Source of the DNA: CAZRGV01 sp964599655
GTDB taxonomy: Bacteria; Planctomycetota; Planctomycetia; Isosphaerales; Isosphaeraceae
Reading direction: 5' to 3'
NCBI GenBank assembly: GCA_964599655.1
Contig: CAZRGV010000076.1
Coordinates: 1-30,324, forward strand
DNA length: 30,324 nucleotides
Part shown: piece after piece, positions 14,734 through 23,565 of the stretch
Position numbering within the stretch: position 1 is the first letter of the stretch
Layout: each line of letters opens with the position of its first letter
Program-made: the position numbers and the translations under genes
The notes under the pieces: model-generated
Database searches by the model: none
Told to the model about the DNA's origin: nothing
Seen by the model: the letters and a program-made list of their open reading frames with translations, nothing else

Positions 14734-15384
14734 TTAGCGGGTTTTCTCGTAGATGGCGTCGATCATCTCGGCGACGCTCTTGAACTTCTTCTTGCCAACG
14801 AGGACCTGGTCGATCAGTTGTCTGGCCTGGCTCTCGGTGTGGCCGACCGAGAGGAGCGCGGCGAAGGTGTCGCGAATGACGTCGGAATCGGCATGATCGG
14901 CTTCCCCGTTGGAACCGACGGGTGTGCCTTCCTCGGAGGCTCTGGGCGCGACGATCAGGGCGAACTTGCCGACCTTACGCCGGAGTTTGGCCACGATGCG
15001 CTCGGCCGTGGCCTCGCCGATGCCGGGGTAGGTGGCCAGGGTCCGCACGTCCTGATCCTGGATCGTTCGGGCCAGTTCCCGAACGGGGCGGACCATGGCC
15101 CGAAGCGCCTTGCGGACGCCGACGCCGTCGACCGAGCAGAAGGTTTCGAAGAACTCGCGGTCGATCGGCGTCAGGAATCCGATGAGCCGGGGTCGCATCC
15201 GGCCGCTCATCTGGTTCCCCTCGATGTCGAAGACGGTGTGCAGGGTGACGAACTGGCCGATCTTCGACTGGAGCTGCCGTCGCGCATTCTCGGGGATGAG
15301 GATCTCGACGTCGATCGGTTCGAGGCCGAGCGTCAACTCCTCCTCGCCCACCGCGCGCAGCACGCCGCGAATTTGGGTGATCAC
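14734..15384 (-). CDS. ruvA: Holliday junction DNA helicase subunit RuvA
   Basis: 216 aa from GTG 15384 with GGAAAGG upstream. N-terminal OB fold (MITQIRGVL...), two helix-hairpin-helix motifs (CSVDGVGVRKAL and YPGIGEATAERIVAKL), an acidic linker with EEGTPVGSNGEAD, and a C-terminal UBA-like domain that contacts RuvB. First gene of a ruvAB unit. Confidence 0.96.
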   Translation of the reverse strand: MITQIRGVLRAVGEEELTLGLEPIDVEILIPENARRQLQSKIGQFVTLHTVFDIEGNQMSGRMRPRLIGFLTPIDREFFETFCSVDGVGVRKALRAMVRPVRELARTIQDQDVRTLATYPGIGEATAERIVAKLRRKVGKFALIVAPRASEEGTPVGSNGEADHADSDVIRDTFAALLSVGHTESQARQLIDQVLVGKKKFKSVAEMIDAIYEKTR

Positions 15385-15604
15385 CGGGCGACCTTTCCTT
15401 CCCTAGTCGGATCGGGAATCTGACGTTTTGTCCACGTATTCTGTCGTAAGACGGGGGATCGTGCAAGAGGATGCCCGAGGAATTCGAGCAAGCGAGTGGC
15501 TTCGTTTTTTCTGGGAGTTGTCGGGCGCGTCGCAATGAAATCGAGGACGAGTGCGCGACGAATCACAATTCGTAAGTTTGCAATAGTTCGAGAGTTCGGA
15601 ATCC

Positions 15605-15757
15605 GATTTCGGTTCGTTTGGCGCCATCGACGGGCAGATCTCACACGGCGATTTCGGTTCGTTTCGGGAATCCGCGGGGACGACGACGCCATGGGATTTC
15701 GGTTCGTTTCGGGAGCTCGAGTCGTTGGTTCATGGTCGCGATTTCGGTTCGTTTCGT
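15605..15757. repeat. Four 15-17 bp repeats at exact 45-bp period
   Basis: GATTTCGGTTCGTTT starts at 15605, 15650, 15695 and 15740: three intervals of exactly 45 bp, perfect over 15 bp, with unrelated spacers of about 28-30 bp. Units 2 and 3 share five more bases (CGGGA). 45 is 15 codons, and in one minus-strand frame each unit reads ETNRN or QTNRN. There is no cas gene, and the repeats are shorter than usual CRISPR repeats. It lies in the 800-bp gap between ruvA and the DUF1501 gene. Confidence 0.8.
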
Positions 15758-16131
15758 CGCGGGTCGAGTCGGGCGCGAGAGCGAGGGTTGTGCCGGAAAT
15801 CCGGTGATGGACGGGTGGCTCGAGAGCGATATGGCTCGTGGAGGTGCTGCGGTTGTAGGTCATGGAACGCGATTCCGATTGGCGACGAGCTTGATTCCTT
15901 TCGAAGGAGCCACTTTGCCTCGGCGTTCGATCCTGCCAGTAAGATCATCGAGGACCGATCGCGGAGGATTCGCATTTTTTTCCGAGAATCGACCAGATTG
16001 TCGTGGCGGTATCCCGGCCTGAACGGGCCAGGTCGTGGTTCCGAAGGCACGAGGATCGCTCGCCGCCCGGCGATGGGCGGCGTTTCACCGCGCAGCGGCG
16101 GGTGAAACACGACGTTGTGAGTGTGGGATTC
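15758..16131. other. Intergenic region with two strong hairpins, no supported gene
   Basis: Contains CGCCGCCC (16061-16068) pairing with GGGCGGCG (16075-16082), immediately followed by GTTTCACC (16082-16089) pairing with GGTGAAAC (16101-16108). No T-run follows either. The remainder shows no start/RBS combination or domain I can support. Confidence 0.6.
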
Positions 16132-16176
16132 AAAACGGGGACCGGCAACTCGAAGACCCGGAGCCAGTCCCCGTTT
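16132..16176. repeat. Inverted repeat with AACGGGGAC / GTCCCCGTT ends
   Basis: AAAACGGGGACCGGC pairs with GAGCCAGTCCCCGTTT across a 15-nt centre. It lies 13 nt beyond the DUF1501 stop and could terminate that gene (minus strand ends in GTTTTG). From memory, GGGGACTGGCTCC-type hairpins recur in many planctomycete genomes, so it may be a dispersed element. Confidence 0.6.
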
Positions 16177-16188
16177 CGCATTCGCCTC

Positions 16189-17556
16189 TCAGGCGAGGAT
16201 TGGCGTGATCGGCGAGCCGTAGGAAACGGGGATGGGGCGGTCGAGCTGGTCGCGAAGTTCGGTGGCGGGGTCGATGCCGAGGCAGTGGAACATCGTGGCG
16301 GAGAGGTCGTCGGGGGTGCAGGGGAGATCCCTGGGATAGGCGCCGTTGGAGTCGGAGGCGCCGTGGACGTAGCCGCGTTTTAGTCCGCCTCCGGCGAGGA
16401 GGACGGTGTAGCATTGCGGCCAGTGGTCGCGGCCGGCGTCGCGGTTGATCTTGGGCGTGCGGCCGAACTCGCCCGTCCAGACGACCAACGTCTCGTCGAG
16501 CAGACCGCGCGAGTCGAGGTCTTCGAGCAGGGCCGAGACGGTCTGATCGGTAATCGGCAGTCGGGAGTTCTTCAGGGTGTTGAAATTGTCCTTGTGCGTG
16601 TCCCAGCCTCCGATGCCCGGCGAGTAGTAGACCGTGACGAACCGGACGCCCGCTTCGACGAGGCGACGGGCCAGCAAGACGCTCTGACCGTAGGTGGTGC
16701 GGCCGTAGCGATCGCGCAGGCGAGGGTCTTCGGCGTGGATGTCGAAGGCGCGTTGGGTTTCCGGCGCGGTCAAGAGCGAGAAGGCCCGCTCCTGGTACGA
16801 CTCCATCCCTCGAACCGCGGCGATCGAGTCGTTAAGTCGCGAGTAGGAGGCGAGGCTTTCGAGCATTGCGTGTCGATCGGAGGCGCGGTCGAGGGGGACC
16901 TCCATGGGCAACGAGAGCTCGTCGACGCGGAAGCCTGGATCGTTCGGGTTCTTGGTGATGAAGAGCGGGTCGTGCTGCTTGCCGAGGAAGCCCGCGAATT
17001 CGCCTGGCGTGCGGAACGGGCCGTCGGCAATCATCGTCGGCAGGGAGACGGCGGTCGGTACGCGCTTGGTGGTCGGCGCGAGCTTGTCAACGATCGAGCC
17101 GTAGGCGGGGAAGTCGGTGGCCGTGGCGTTCGCGGTGACAATGTCGATGAGGGGCTTGTGGCCAGTCAGCGAGTAGAACGCGGCGGAGTTGTGCGCGCCA
17201 GTCGTGTGGTGGATCGAGCGGACGAGGCAAACCTTGTCCATGATGCGGGACATGCGAGGCAGGTGCTCGCAGACCGGCACGCCTGGAAGGTTCGACGGGA
17301 TCGGGTTGAACTCGCCTCGGATCTCGGCCGGCGCTTTGGGCTTCATGTCGAAGGTGTCGTGATGGCTCGCCCCGCCGAACTGGTGGAGGAAGATGACCGA
17401 CTTGGCGCGGACCGGCCGCTCCGTGTTTCGACGATCCTCCGCGCGAAGGCTATCGGCCAGGCCCAGGCCCAGCCATCCGAGCGCGCCGATTTGCAGGACC
17501 TGTCGACGAGTGGCACGTTGGCGACGAAAATCGAGACAGCCGATATCGTGTCGCAT
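16189..17556 (-). CDS. DUF1501 family exported protein
   Basis: 455 aa from ATG 17556, which has AAAGAGG upstream; an ATG eight codons earlier does not. N-terminus TRRQVLQIGALGWLGLGL resembles a Tat-type signal. The body follows the DUF1501 pattern of the alkaline-phosphatase-like/sulfatase clan: SVIFLHQFGGASHHDTFD, HTTGAHN, GWDTHKDN and WTGEFGRTP. In planctomycetes this family is usually cotranscribed after a DUF1549/DUF1553 protein; here the partner is divergent. The biochemical function is not established. Confidence 0.93.
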   Translation of the reverse strand: MRHDIGCLDFRRQRATRRQVLQIGALGWLGLGLADSLRAEDRRNTERPVRAKSVIFLHQFGGASHHDTFDMKPKAPAEIRGEFNPIPSNLPGVPVCEHLPRMSRIMDKVCLVRSIHHTTGAHNSAAFYSLTGHKPLIDIVTANATATDFPAYGSIVDKLAPTTKRVPTAVSLPTMIADGPFRTPGEFAGFLGKQHDPLFITKNPNDPGFRVDELSLPMEVPLDRASDRHAMLESLASYSRLNDSIAAVRGMESYQERAFSLLTAPETQRAFDIHAEDPRLRDRYGRTTYGQSVLLARRLVEAGVRFVTVYYSPGIGGWDTHKDNFNTLKNSRLPITDQTVSALLEDLDSRGLLDETLVVWTGEFGRTPKINRDAGRDHWPQCYTVLLAGGGLKRGYVHGASDSNGAYPRDLPCTPDDLSATMFHCLGIDPATELRDQLDRPIPVSYGSPITPILA

Positions 17557-17808
17557 GGTCGGGTCCTCTTTGCATCTCAATCCACGAAGGCCATGACTTT
17601 CTCGACGATCGCGATTAAACTCTTTGTAAACAATCGGCGAGACGAACGCCAGACATCATCGATTGCAGTTTGCTGTCGGATCGAGTGATCCTGATACTCC
17701 TCGTCGGGCATCGAGGCGGGCTTCGCCGCCACGACCGCCGGGCGAACGGCAGCGGCCGCTCATCCTCGCGGCCGTCCCTCCGAAGAAACTCCGCGAAAGG
17801 AGGTCCCC

Positions 17809-20274
17809 ATGGCCCCCCGCTTGGCCACCTCGACGCGAATCCGATCGGTTTTTGTGATTGGCTGGTTGGTGATGGCGACCTCCGCGCTCGGCAAGGAGCC
17901 GACCCGGCTGTCGATCGAGCCGAGGTCAACCCGCCTTGACGGTCCTCGAGCCACGGCGCAGTTGATCGTCACCGGGCACTACGACGACGGAACGGTTCGC
18001 GACCTGACGAAAACGGCCCGGTGGTCCAGCGGCGATCCGAAGGTCGTGGTCGCCGAGCCAGGTGGCCGGATCTCGCCAGGTGTCGATGGGACGGTGGACG
18101 TGGTCGCGACGGTCGGTTCGCTGGAAGCGAGAACGGAAGTCGTCGTCAGCCACACGACGAAGGCCGATCCGGTCGTGTTCTCCCATGAGGTCTTGCCGTC
18201 GCTCACGAAGGCGGGTTGCAACCAGGGAGGCTGCCACGGCACGCCGACCGGCAAGAATGGGTTCCGCCTGAGCCTTCGAGGCTACGACTCGAAACTCGAC
18301 CTGATGACGCTCACGAGAGAGGTTGGAACGAGGCGGACCAACCCCATGCAGCCCGACGCGAGCCTCATCCTCCTGAAAGGCACCGGCGCGGTCGAGCACC
18401 AGGGCGGGCAGCGGTTCACATCGGAGAGCTTGCCGTACCGGATTCTTCGACAGTGGATTGCCGAGGGGCTTCACGCCGATCCCTCCGACACGCCGAAGCT
18501 GGTGAGCCTCAACGTCACACCTTCGGTTCGGGTTCTCGATGACCCCGCGAGGGAACAGCAGCTCGTCGTGCGGGCCTCCTTCTCGGATGGCACGGAGCGC
18601 GACGTGACGAGGCTGGCGCGTTACAGCTCGTCGGATGAGTCGCGCGTGAAGGTCGACGAGTGGGGACTGGCTCGTCGCGCGCAGCGAGGGGAATCGACGA
18701 TCCTGGTCGGTTTCGAAAACCTGATCGCGACCAGTCAGCTCGTGTTTCGTGAACCGGTCGAAGGTCTGATCTGGGTCGATCCCCCTGAGAAGAACCTGGT
18801 CGATCACCACGTTTTCGCCAAGCTGAAGCTCTTGGGGATCCCGCCCTCCGACCTGGCCGATGACGCGACCTTTTGCCGTCGCGTGTACCTCGACCTGATC
18901 GGCCTACCGCCCTCGCCCGACGAGGTTCGCGCGTTCCTTGCCGACACGAAACCCGACAAGCGATCGCGCCTGATCGACGCGTTGCTCGACCGGCCGGAGT
19001 ACGTCGACTTCTGGACGCTCAAGTGGTCGGACCGGCTCGGTTGCAACCAGCGGTTCACGGGCAAGAAAGGGGCGTTCAGCTATCATCGCTGGATCCACGA
19101 CCAGATCGCCGCGAATGTGCCGTTCGACCAGTTCGTGCGAACCATCGTCACGGCCAAGGGGGCGAACTACACGAATCCGCCGGCCAGCTTTTATCGCCGG
19201 CTCCGGAATCCCGAGGAAGCCGTCGAGAGCGTCAGCCAGCTTTTTCTCGGCGTGCGCGTTCAGTGCGCGAAGTGCCACAATCATCCGGCGGAGCGATGGA
19301 CGCAGGACGACTACTACGGCATGGCCGCGTTCTTCAGTCAGTTGCGGTTCAAGGACGGACCCCAGTCCTACGCGCAATACAACAAGGAAGAAACGGTCTA
19401 CCTGAAGCCGGACGCCGACGTGATTCAGCCTCGAACCGGAGTGAGGATGCCGCCCAAGCCGCTCGGCGACGCGGTTGTGAAGGTTGTGTCGGGAGATGAT
19501 CGCCGAGAAGCACTGGCCGACTGGCTGGTCTCACCGGAGAACCCATTCTTCGCGAAGGCGACGGTCAACCGTCTCTGGTATCACCTGCTCGGTCGAGGGA
19601 TCGTGGAGCCCGTTGACGACATCCGGGATTCGAATCCCCCCGCGTCGGCCGAGCTGTTGCAAGCGCTGGCCGACGACTTCACGGCGCATGGCTTCGACGT
19701 CAAGCACACGATCCGCCTGATTTGCAACAGCCGGACGTACCAGCTTTCCTCGACGCCGAACGCGTTCAACGCCGACGACGATCGGTACTTCTCCCACGCG
19801 AAGGTCCGGCTGCTCTCGGCCGAGCAGTTGCTCGACGCGATCTCGCAAGTGGCGGGCGTGCCCGAGCCGCTGTTCAACCTCCCCCCTGGTACGCGAGCCG
19901 TGCAGATTCCCGACGGCGAATTTCCCCACGAGTTCCTTCGCACGTTCGGTCAGCCGCCGCGCTCGGTGGCCTGCGAGTGCGAGCGAGGCAGCGATTCCAC
20001 GCTCGAACAGGCGCTCCAGATCGTCGGAGGCCGCACGGTTCACGGGAAGATCATCGCGCCCAAGAACCGTATTGGACGCCTGCTTGACGCGGGAGCGAGC
20101 GACGAGGCGCTGGTCGACGAACTCTTCGTGGCCACGCTTGGTCGCGAACCAGCCGAGCCAGAGCGGCAGCTCGCGTTGTCGCGATTGACGGCGCGGAAGG
20201 ACGATCGCCGACGCGCCGCGGAAGACCTGCTTTGGTCGCTCTTGAACCATCCCGAGTTCCTCTTTCAGCACTGA
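17809..20274 (+). CDS. Ig-like domain + DUF1549 + DUF1553 exported protein
   Basis: 821 aa from ATG 17809 behind an excellent AAAGGAGGT. Signal peptide about 1-28 (SVFVIGWLVMATSALG). It has bacterial Ig-like repeats (HYDDGTVRDLTKTARWSS..., and FSDGTERDVTRLARYSS...), a Cys/His motif CNQGGCH near 144, then DUF1549 (RRVYLDLIGLPPSPDEV, RPEYVDFWTLKWSDRL) containing a c-type haem-like CAKCHNHP, then DUF1553 (NPFFAKATVNRLWYHLLGRGIVEPVDD...). This is a standard planctomycete-specific architecture, probably surface or periplasmic; its role in polysaccharide use has been proposed but not shown by this sequence. Confidence 0.93.
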   Translation: MAPRLATSTRIRSVFVIGWLVMATSALGKEPTRLSIEPRSTRLDGPRATAQLIVTGHYDDGTVRDLTKTARWSSGDPKVVVAEPGGRISPGVDGTVDVVATVGSLEARTEVVVSHTTKADPVVFSHEVLPSLTKAGCNQGGCHGTPTGKNGFRLSLRGYDSKLDLMTLTREVGTRRTNPMQPDASLILLKGTGAVEHQGGQRFTSESLPYRILRQWIAEGLHADPSDTPKLVSLNVTPSVRVLDDPAREQQLVVRASFSDGTERDVTRLARYSSSDESRVKVDEWGLARRAQRGESTILVGFENLIATSQLVFREPVEGLIWVDPPEKNLVDHHVFAKLKLLGIPPSDLADDATFCRRVYLDLIGLPPSPDEVRAFLADTKPDKRSRLIDALLDRPEYVDFWTLKWSDRLGCNQRFTGKKGAFSYHRWIHDQIAANVPFDQFVRTIVTAKGANYTNPPASFYRRLRNPEEAVESVSQLFLGVRVQCAKCHNHPAERWTQDDYYGMAAFFSQLRFKDGPQSYAQYNKEETVYLKPDADVIQPRTGVRMPPKPLGDAVVKVVSGDDRREALADWLVSPENPFFAKATVNRLWYHLLGRGIVEPVDDIRDSNPPASAELLQALADDFTAHGFDVKHTIRLICNSRTYQLSSTPNAFNADDDRYFSHAKVRLLSAEQLLDAISQVAGVPEPLFNLPPGTRAVQIPDGEFPHEFLRTFGQPPRSVACECERGSDSTLEQALQIVGGRTVHGKIIAPKNRIGRLLDAGASDEALVDELFVATLGREPAEPERQLALSRLTARKDDRRRAAEDLLWSLLNHPEFLFQH

Positions 20275-20332
20275 CGCGCGGGACGAAGTGGCTCGCTCGA
20301 ACGTCGCGAGCGATCGTTTCGTCTGGATTCCA

Positions 20333-20376
20333 GGGCTTCCGCTCGGAAAAAAACGAGCGGAGGCCCAATTTTTTTT
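20333..20376 (+). terminator. Strong rho-independent terminator
   Basis: 13-bp stem GGGCTTCCGCTCG/CGAGCGGAGGCCC (one G-U pair), A-rich loop GAAAAAAA, then AATTTTTTTT. Ends transcription of the DUF1549/DUF1553 gene. Confidence 0.9.
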
Positions 20377-20736
20377 CTGGGAGAGGATTGGCGACGAATC
20401 GACGCGTTCGTTCCCACGCCGCGCCGCATGTGTTCGATTGAGGCCGCGATGGCGCGCGCTGGAACCCTGGGTATTTTCCCGGAAAAACCGAGAAAGACAC
20501 ATGATCGAAGTCGAGGACGAGTAGTTGAAGTGACGATCATACAGAAACTCGAAATTCCGACATAATGTGGATGAAATCGATGCGAAGAGGCGTTAAAGCC
20601 TCCGAAATCGCTAAAACGGCGGGAAATGCTCCCATCTTCGTCTTCCCGAGCGTGATATATTTCGCTAAGAACTTGCAGCAAGATCGGCAGCTTGGTGCCG
20701 GTCGCGGCAGTTTTCAACGATTGAGGGTTAGAGGCG
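20377..20736. other. Intergenic leader of the H1-like gene
   Basis: No gene supported. More AT-rich than its surroundings in the last 200 bp, with possible -10 sequences CATAAT (20561-20566) and TATATT (about 20656) but no convincing -35. GAGG before the ATG at 20737 is the likely ribosome binding site. Confidence 0.5.
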
Positions 20737-21147
20737 ATGGCGAAGAAGAAGAGCACGACCAAGCAGGGGGCAGCCTCCGCGACCAAGGCCACCGTCAAGA
20801 AGGCCGCGGTCAAGAAGGCGCCCGCGCGGAAGAGTGTGTCGGCGGAGACCGCGGTGAAGGCGGGCACACCCAAGGCGGCCGTCAAGAAGGCCGCGGCGCC
20901 CAAGAAGGCGGCTCCGAAGAAGGCGCCCGCGATCAAGGTCACGGACAAGCAGCGGGAGTTGCTCCAGAAGGTCCTGGCCGCGGGCGAGTCGGGTTTCACC
21001 ACCGACCAGAAGGCGGAGGAGCGTTCGCTGGAGGCCCTGAAGGAGAAGAAGCTCTTGAAGAAGGGCGCGAAGGACAAGGCCACCGGGAAGGCGGCTTACA
21101 TGGTGACCAACCTCGGCAAGAAGACGCTGGGTGGCACCACGGCCTGA
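20737..21147 (+). CDS. Lysine/alanine-rich histone H1-like protein
   Basis: 136 aa. Residues 1-70 are a run of Lys/Ala/Pro repeats (KKAAVKKAPARK..., APKKAAPKKAPAI) like the tails of eukaryotic H1 and bacterial H1-like DNA-binding proteins. Residues about 70-130 (DKQRELLQKVLAAGESGFTTDQKAEERSLEALKEKKLL...) look like a small winged-helix domain. It probably binds DNA and affects nucleoid compaction. Monocistronic: own leader and a perfect terminator 100 bp after the stop. Confidence 0.8.
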   Translation: MAKKKSTTKQGAASATKATVKKAAVKKAPARKSVSAETAVKAGTPKAAVKKAAAPKKAAPKKAPAIKVTDKQRELLQKVLAAGESGFTTDQKAEERSLEALKEKKLLKKGAKDKATGKAAYMVTNLGKKTLGGTTA

Positions 21148-21250
21148 GGCGCTCGCCGACGTGGCTCGTCGAGACAGCGTGGTCCGGCATTCGGCCCGGA
21201 CGAAATCCGTTTGATCCAGGTTTTCCGACGAGCCCGATAACCGCGGTATC

Positions 21251-21282
21251 CGCCCCTCTTCGACGGCGAAGAGGGGCGTTTT
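21251..21282 (+). terminator. Rho-independent terminator after the H1-like gene
   Basis: Perfect 12-bp stem CGCCCCTCTTCG/CGAAGAGGGGCG with loop ACGG, then TTTT. The stem is symmetrical, but the T-run favours the plus strand. Confidence 0.85.
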
Positions 21283-21352
21283 CGCTCCGGCTCCGAGAGG
21301 GGCGGAACGCGGAGAGGTCCAGAGAGGACGAAGGCGAGATTGAGCCCGCGCG

Positions 21353-22427
21353 TTAGGCTTCCGGCGATGGTTCGTCGTACAGGGGCGTGCACTCGACCAG
21401 GCGCGCGGAATCGCCGTCGTGCACGGCCATTTTCGCGCCGGCCCAGAGACTCACGCCGGCGAAGCGGCCATCCTTCGACAGGCAGTAGAACTTCACGTCG
21501 AAGTTGGGTCGGCCCTTGTCGTCCTGAAGTCGCTTGGCATGGTTCGTGGACACGATCCGCTTGCAGGCTTCGATCGCGGCGTCCTTCGGCGAGAGGCCAC
21601 GTCGCATGGCCTCGATGATGTTGTGGCTGGAGAGGTTCAGCAGGTTGGCCTCGCCTCGTCCGGTGGAGCCCGCCGAGCCGACCGTGTTATCGAGGAACAG
21701 GCCCGCGCCGAGGATCGGTGAATCGCCCACGCGTCCAGGGATCTTGAAGTAAAGGCCCGACGTGGTAGTGACGCAACCGAGGTCGCCGTGCGTGTCGAGT
21801 GCCGAGCAGTGAATCGTGCCGTGTTCGCGGACGTAGGTTTCGCCGAAGAATTTCCTCACAGCGGGGTCGAGCTCGTCGGGGGGAGGCGGGATGCGATCAT
21901 CCTCCTTGCCCTGAGTCTCCTTCCAGTAGAGCCAGATCTTGCGAGCCTCGTCGGTCAGGAGGTCGACTTCGGGGAAGCCGTGCGCCTTGGCGAAGCGTAA
22001 CGCGCCCTCCCCGACAAGCAGGCAGTGATCGGTCCGCTTCATGACCAGGCGCGCGACGGCCGCCGGGTGCATGATGTTTCGCAAGGCGGCGACCGCGCCT
22101 CCCCCGTGTGTCGGCCCATGCATCACGGCCGAGTCGAGTTCGACGATGCCGTCCTCGTTGGGAATTCCGCCGTAGCCGACCGAGTGATCGGTCGGATCGG
22201 CCTCGACGATCGCCACGCCCGCGATGGCCGCGTCGAGGGGATCGGCGCCGGCCTGGATCAGTTCCATGGCTTTTGAAACGGCTTTCAAGCCGTTGGCGCT
22301 CGAAACCACGACGGGGCGTTTCCGACCGAGGTCTTTCGGAGGAGTGGCNNNNNNNNNNNNNNNNNNNNNNNNNNNNNNNNGCAAGGCTGGTGGCAAGGAA
22401 TCGACGGCGGTCGAGGCTCTCGGGCAT
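21353..22427 (-). CDS. Tat-exported N4-glycosylasparaginase / isoaspartyl peptidase family Ntn-hydrolase
   Basis: Begins MPESLDRRRFLATSL at 22427, a twin-arginine signal. A 32-N gap (22349-22380) follows and the frame shifts across it, so the gap length is wrong by 1 modulo 3. After it come RPVVVSSANGLKAV, EADPTDHSVGYGGIPNEDG and the autocleavage region LDTHGDLGCVTTTSG, where the Thr after Asp should become the N-terminal nucleophile, and FKIPGRVGDSPILGAG, all as in bacterial glycosylasparaginase. About 355 aa, normal for the family. Cleaves the GlcNAc-Asn bond or related beta-aspartyl amides outside the cytoplasm; the substrate is uncertain. Confidence 0.88.
22349..22380. other. Run of 32 N in the signal peptide region of the hydrolase gene
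   Basis: The signal-peptide frame upstream and the enzyme frame downstream are not the same, so the true gap is not 32 bases. Confidence 0.95.
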
Positions 22428-22525
22428 TGTGACGCGTCCTTCTGGAGAATCGAGATCTTCGCCTTTTGGGGACAGGCCCAGGGAGAGTTCGGGCAAGACG
22501 ATTCGAGGATAGCGATGGCGGGGAC

Positions 22526-22576
22526 CCGAGGCCATGCTTGGCCTCGGAGGGCGTTCCGCTCGAAGCCAGGCTTCGG
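22526..22576. repeat. Two adjacent hairpins in the divergent intergenic region
   Basis: CCGAGGCCA-TGCT-TGGCCTCGG (22526-22547, perfect 9-bp stem) and CGAAGCC-A-GGCTTCG (22561-22575). They lie between the divergent hydrolase and HEAT lipoprotein genes, 100 bp or more upstream of both coding starts. Function unknown. Confidence 0.6.
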
Positions 22577-22584
22577 AGTTGATC

Positions 22585-22613
22585 TTGGCCGATCAGGACC
22601 GACCGATTATAGT
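22585..22613 (+). promoter_or_regulatory. Putative sigma70-type promoter of the HEAT lipoprotein gene
   Basis: TTGGCC (22585-22590), 17-nt spacer, TATAGT (22608-22613). The remaining 120 nt to the start codon would be the 5' leader. Confidence 0.4.
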
Positions 22614-22735
22614 TCGCCCGCCGCGAAGAACGATCCCGTCGATACCCTGCGCGGACGGACCCGTATCCGAGGGATTCGTCCGGCATTCCGATCAACACTT
22701 CCATTGGCCGCCGACGCGCGGCGGGGCCATTCGCC

Positions 22736-23479
22736 ATGGACGGAACGACCTGGACATCGCGAACGAACAAGAGGATGCGTTTCGCAGCGACCCTCGTTGT
22801 TCTTTGGGCGATCTCCGGCTGCGCCAGCTACATCGGTTCGACGGCCAGCAGCTTTCTGATCAAGGTGCGAGACAGCCGCGACCCGAACGTGCGACATCTC
22901 GCGTACCAGAACCTGGCGAACGCGAATTGTTATGACAACGACGAGCAGAAAGCCGAGGCGGCTCGCGTTCTCTCGGCGCGGCTTTACGACCGAAAGCGCC
23001 CCGAGCCCGTCGCCACGCGAGCGGTTATCTGCCGCACACTTGGGGAACTCGGTCGACCGGAAGGCCGCGAAGTCCTGCTGCGGGCCGTTGACGACCCGGA
23101 ACCCCTCGTCCGATCGGCGGCCTGCCGGGCTCTCGGCAAGGTGGGGACGCCTGACGACGCAACCACGATGGCCCGCGTGATGGCCGCCGACAACGATCCC
23201 GATTGCCGGATCGCCGCCATCGAAGGGATCGGAACCCTTCGGGCGAGCGACCCAAGGATCAACGCGGTCCTTGTCGACGGCATGCAAAGTCCCGACCCGG
23301 CGATCCGGCTCGCGTCCTACAACGCCCTCCGCTCGATTTCGAACCAGGAGCTCGGACCCGACCCCAAGCAATGGAAGGCCTGGCTCAATCCGCAGACCGG
23401 AACGTCGACGGAATCGCCCAAGGCACAGCTTGCGGGGGGCGGCTCCGGAACGGCCGGAGCGCCGGTGGTGCCGCGCTAA
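22736..23479 (+). CDS. HEAT-repeat lipoprotein
   Basis: 247 aa. Positive N-terminus, hydrophobic stretch FAATLVVLWAISG and Cys at a lipobox (AISGC) indicate a lipoprotein signal. The Met at 22775 (MRFAATLVV) could be the true start. Residues about 45-200 hold four to five HEAT/PBS-lyase-type helical repeats (RDSRDPNVRHLAYQNLA, DDPEPLVRSAACRALGKVG, DNDPDCRIAAIEGIGTL, SPDPAIRLASYNALRSI), a protein-binding scaffold. The tail is Gly/Pro-rich. The partner is unknown. Confidence 0.82.
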   Translation: MDGTTWTSRTNKRMRFAATLVVLWAISGCASYIGSTASSFLIKVRDSRDPNVRHLAYQNLANANCYDNDEQKAEAARVLSARLYDRKRPEPVATRAVICRTLGELGRPEGREVLLRAVDDPEPLVRSAACRALGKVGTPDDATTMARVMAADNDPDCRIAAIEGIGTLRASDPRINAVLVDGMQSPDPAIRLASYNALRSISNQELGPDPKQWKAWLNPQTGTSTESPKAQLAGGGSGTAGAPVVPR

Positions 23480-23527
23480 ATCCGAGCCGGATGAGCATGT
23501 GAGATCGGCTTCGAGGCGTGTGTGGCA

Positions 23528-23555
23528 TTTGCGGCGTTGTCGGTGCGCGTATAAT
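23528..23555 (+). promoter_or_regulatory. Putative mutS2 promoter with consensus TATAAT
   Basis: -10 TATAAT at 23550-23555. -35 candidate TTTGCG or TTGCGG around 23528-23534 with a 15-16 nt spacer. The predicted start of transcription, near 23562, is just before a hairpin. Confidence 0.5.
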
Positions 23556-23565
23556 TCCTCGCGAA

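Noticed and set aside
15605..15757. CRISPR array
   Set aside because: Repeats are only 15-17 bp, four units, and no cas genes are nearby. Kept as a periodic repeat instead.
15381..15863. Minus-strand 160-codon frame containing the ETNRN repeats
   Set aside because: It overlaps the ruvA start and outside the repeats has no recognisable domain. Low-complexity composition fits non-coding DNA better, though a repeat peptide cannot be excluded.
16414..17688. Plus-strand frame of 424 codons across the DUF1501 gene
   Set aside because: Shadow of a clearly conserved minus-strand protein.
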